A DNA stretch of 64,000 bases from Erythroxylum novogranatense (lineage: Eukaryota; Streptophyta; Magnoliopsida; Malpighiales; Erythroxylaceae), in NCBI GenBank assembly GCA_029891385.1, contig CM057230.1:31451402-31515401 (forward strand). Direction: 5' to 3'. The translations under genes and the position numbers were made by a program. The notes below the pieces were generated by a model. The model was not told the DNA's origin, made no database searches, and saw only the letters and a program-made list of their open reading frames with translations. Each line of letters opens with the position of its first letter. The first letter of the stretch is position 1. Shown here piece after piece: positions 62,078-64,000 of the stretch.

Positions 62078-62974
62078 ATGGATGGAAGTAATTTCTTTTA
62101 TGACCCATATTCTCAATCCTATAACAATGTTTGGACTGATCAACCTAACTTTTGTTATGGATGGGATAATCACCATAATTACTTCCATAATAGTTTGCAG
62201 GACGCACAACAATTCTCATACAGACTAGAAGCTTCCTATCACGACTCCGGTCCATCTCTGGAAGAGTTGATTTTGCAATTGTAGGAGAATACTCTACAAT
62301 TCCAGAAGGATGGAGGGTAATTTCTAAAAAACACATGATCTAATGTCCAAGATTCGGAGAGACAATAGGATTCAGTTGCTTCTTTAAAAGAACTTATTAA
62401 TAATACTATTGCTAACAATTTACAATTTCTACAAAATATGTAGCAACAATTGCATGAATTTTGACAGGAGACAAAAGCAAGCCAATAAAGTATGGAACAT
62501 CAATTGGGTCAGATGGCAATAAGGCTCAATCGCCTAGAATCGCAAAGCGAAGAGGAGCTGCCTTATCAACCTGAGGTGTATCCAATGGATTTTTGTTCGA
62601 AAACTTTACAGAGTGATAAGGAGCTTGAGAATTTTGAGGTCAACCCTCAACGAATTGTTTGTGCCGAAGAAGTTGAGAAGGAGTTCGAAGCCGCAAAGGA
62701 CATATCTTTTAGCTCGGAGATAAGTACTGAGTCCATGATTATTCTTGAAACTAACTCTTTACCTTTATATAACATATTGGAGGAGTTAAATGATAAAGAA
62801 AAAGGTAAAGAGACTTTCGAAATATTTCTAGACTGTATGAACTCGGTCGGGAATGAGAAGCAAAGGATAGGGAAGACGCTGAAAGAGGATGATGATCAAC
62901 TAAGGCCTTATCCGGAACTATCTCGCCTGGAGGAGCCACATATGATACCTGATGATCATAATTTTGTCACGTGA
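62078..62974 (+). pseudogene. Gag-like region of the right-edge element
   Basis: A first frame from 62078 (MDGSNFFYDPYSQSYNN) reaches a stop at 62281. Sequence then continues with stops to a 160-codon frame at 62492-62974 starting MEHQLGQMAIRLNRLESQSE. The HQLGQ-x-A...LPYQPEV pattern resembles the region after the CCHC part of Gag in plant gypsy elements (IGQLA...LPS-x-T/PE). The rest is acidic and of unknown role. No zinc knuckle or protease was found. Confidence 0.5.
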
Positions 62975-64000
62975 GGAGAACAAGGAATCGAGCCAGCTAC
63001 CCTAAACAAAGGCACTTCTTGCGAGGCAACCTAAGAGAAGTAAATTTCTTTTCTTTTACATTTTCGCGTTACTTTTTATATACATGTGTGTTTTTAAATT
63101 TGTTTGTTTTACTTGTTTTTAAGTTTTCAATCAAAATGAGAGAAAGAATAAAACAAATGAAACAAACATTTTCTCGTTTTCTATTGCTTCTAGGATTATA
63201 TAATCATGATTAGAGTGTGAATTGACTAGAGAATTTTATAGCAACTTTAACATGTACTTTTGCTCTTGTGATTGGTCGATATGCATTATCTTTAGAAAAA
63301 TAGTGACTAATGGTAGATAAAACTGGTGAGATTTTGAGCCTTATTTGACTGACACATTCATATCAGTCTCATTACTTTTTGATAATGTGTAACCTTCATG
63401 ACATGTACATCCCGATTTTGCATTGAATTTCTATTCGAGAGCACATTTTTATCACATGCATTAACATGGATATGACTATGCATTCTTTGTTTTTCATAAA
63501 CTGCATTAGCCAAATAACCTATCCTATTGACATGATTTTTTCCTTAATAAACTCCTTTGAGATTTAGCCTTTCTTTTTGTATAAACCACAGTTTATGCTT
63601 TTAAACTTAACCAAATGTCCTACCCAAGTCATAAGTTAGTGCAACATTTGTGATTGTTCAATTTATGGATATACAAATTCTAAGTGTGGGCGTGTACATA
63701 TGTGAGGGTTGGTTATAATGTTGGGATGTTATTTTATGTCTTATCATTGAAATTCCCATGTTGATGTAGTTTATTTTAATTTTTATAAGGAAAAGAAAAA
63801 AAGGGGAAAAGAAAAGAAAATGAAAAAGAAAGAAAAAAAGAAAAAAGAGAAAAAGAGAAAAAAATTGTTTAAAATAAATGTGTCAAGGAAGAATTGCATA
63901 TGTGTTGAAAAATTGTTTATGATTTATGCATCTTCCTAGAGTTATACTGGATGTGTTATTTGAGTATGTTGAATATGAGGTAGATGTTGGCTTGGAAGGT
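62975..64000 (+). other. Non-coding part of the right-edge element
   Basis: No coding frame of note. A purine-only tract of about 80 bp, broken by one T near its middle, lies at 63788-63867 (AAGAAAAAAAGGGGAAAAGA and similar). The region runs off the window. Confidence 0.4.

Larger units (their letters stand above)
60661..64000 (+). mobile_element. Gypsy-like element (Athila/Tat-type features), 5' portion, runs off right edge
   Basis: Plus-strand order: a 1.27-kb region that is probably the LTR remainder (60661-61930), a tRNA-Asp-type primer-binding site, a gag-like region with stops (62078-62974), non-coding DNA with TTCTAAGTGTGGGCG near 63677 and a purine tract near 63790. The primer site and the AAGTGTGGG word are common in Athila/Tat gypsy elements. 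The LTR start is missing because LTR B abuts at 60660. No pol is in the window. Confidence 0.55.

Noticed and set aside
63788..63867. Polypurine tract marking a 3' LTR start
   Set aside because: The tract is far too long and is not followed by a TG-initiated LTR in the visible sequence; kept only as a purine-rich stretch.

Overview
This is AT-rich nuclear DNA of a flowering plant, almost certainly a eudicot. The evidence is interrupted genes with GT-AG introns, a plant GH28 polygalacturonase, a plant PMEI-type inhibitor, and layered plant-type transposons (CACTA, Ty1-copia, Ty3-gypsy, LINE). I cannot name the species. Only two host genes look intact, both on the minus strand and both linked to pectin or cell-wall sugar metabolism: an intronless pectinesterase/invertase inhibitor-like gene (11332-11805) and an eight-exon polygalacturonase (37423-40026). 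I saw no tRNA, rRNA or CRISPR array.

Layout. 1-1990: minus-strand remnant of a CACTA TNP2-type transposase running off the left edge. 2440-7233: 5'-truncated LINE, split by a 3,041-bp solo LTR (3608-6648) with target duplication AATAT. 7430-9380: scattered exon-like pieces with splice sites but stop codons. 9380-13277: AT-rich intergenic DNA holding the inhibitor gene. 13281-32592: a CACTA element with matched termini and 3-bp duplication ATC. Inside one of its introns sits a minus-strand Ty1-copia element (17361-31412), and inside that element's 5' LTR sits a gypsy solo LTR (25542-29942, duplication TAACC). 32593-37422: AT-rich DNA with an old CACTA-like end. 37423-40130: polygalacturonase and its TATA box. 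42325-45097: a plus-strand copia gag fragment cut by a truncated minus-strand copia element.

45098-60660: a minus-strand gypsy-type array. Two 3.8-kb LTRs flank only about 2.9 kb of mostly non-coding interior, and the downstream LTR is followed by a second primer-binding site and leader, so the array is head-to-tail. The upstream LTR carries another solo LTR (54588-59300, duplication ATAAC). 60661-64000: 5' part of a different gypsy-like element with a tRNA-Asp-type primer-binding site and a broken gag-like region, running off the right edge.

No new biological system is evident. The main interest is the fully resolvable insertion history, the presence of three solo LTRs without an intact gypsy element, and unusual repeat arrays inside the LTRs.
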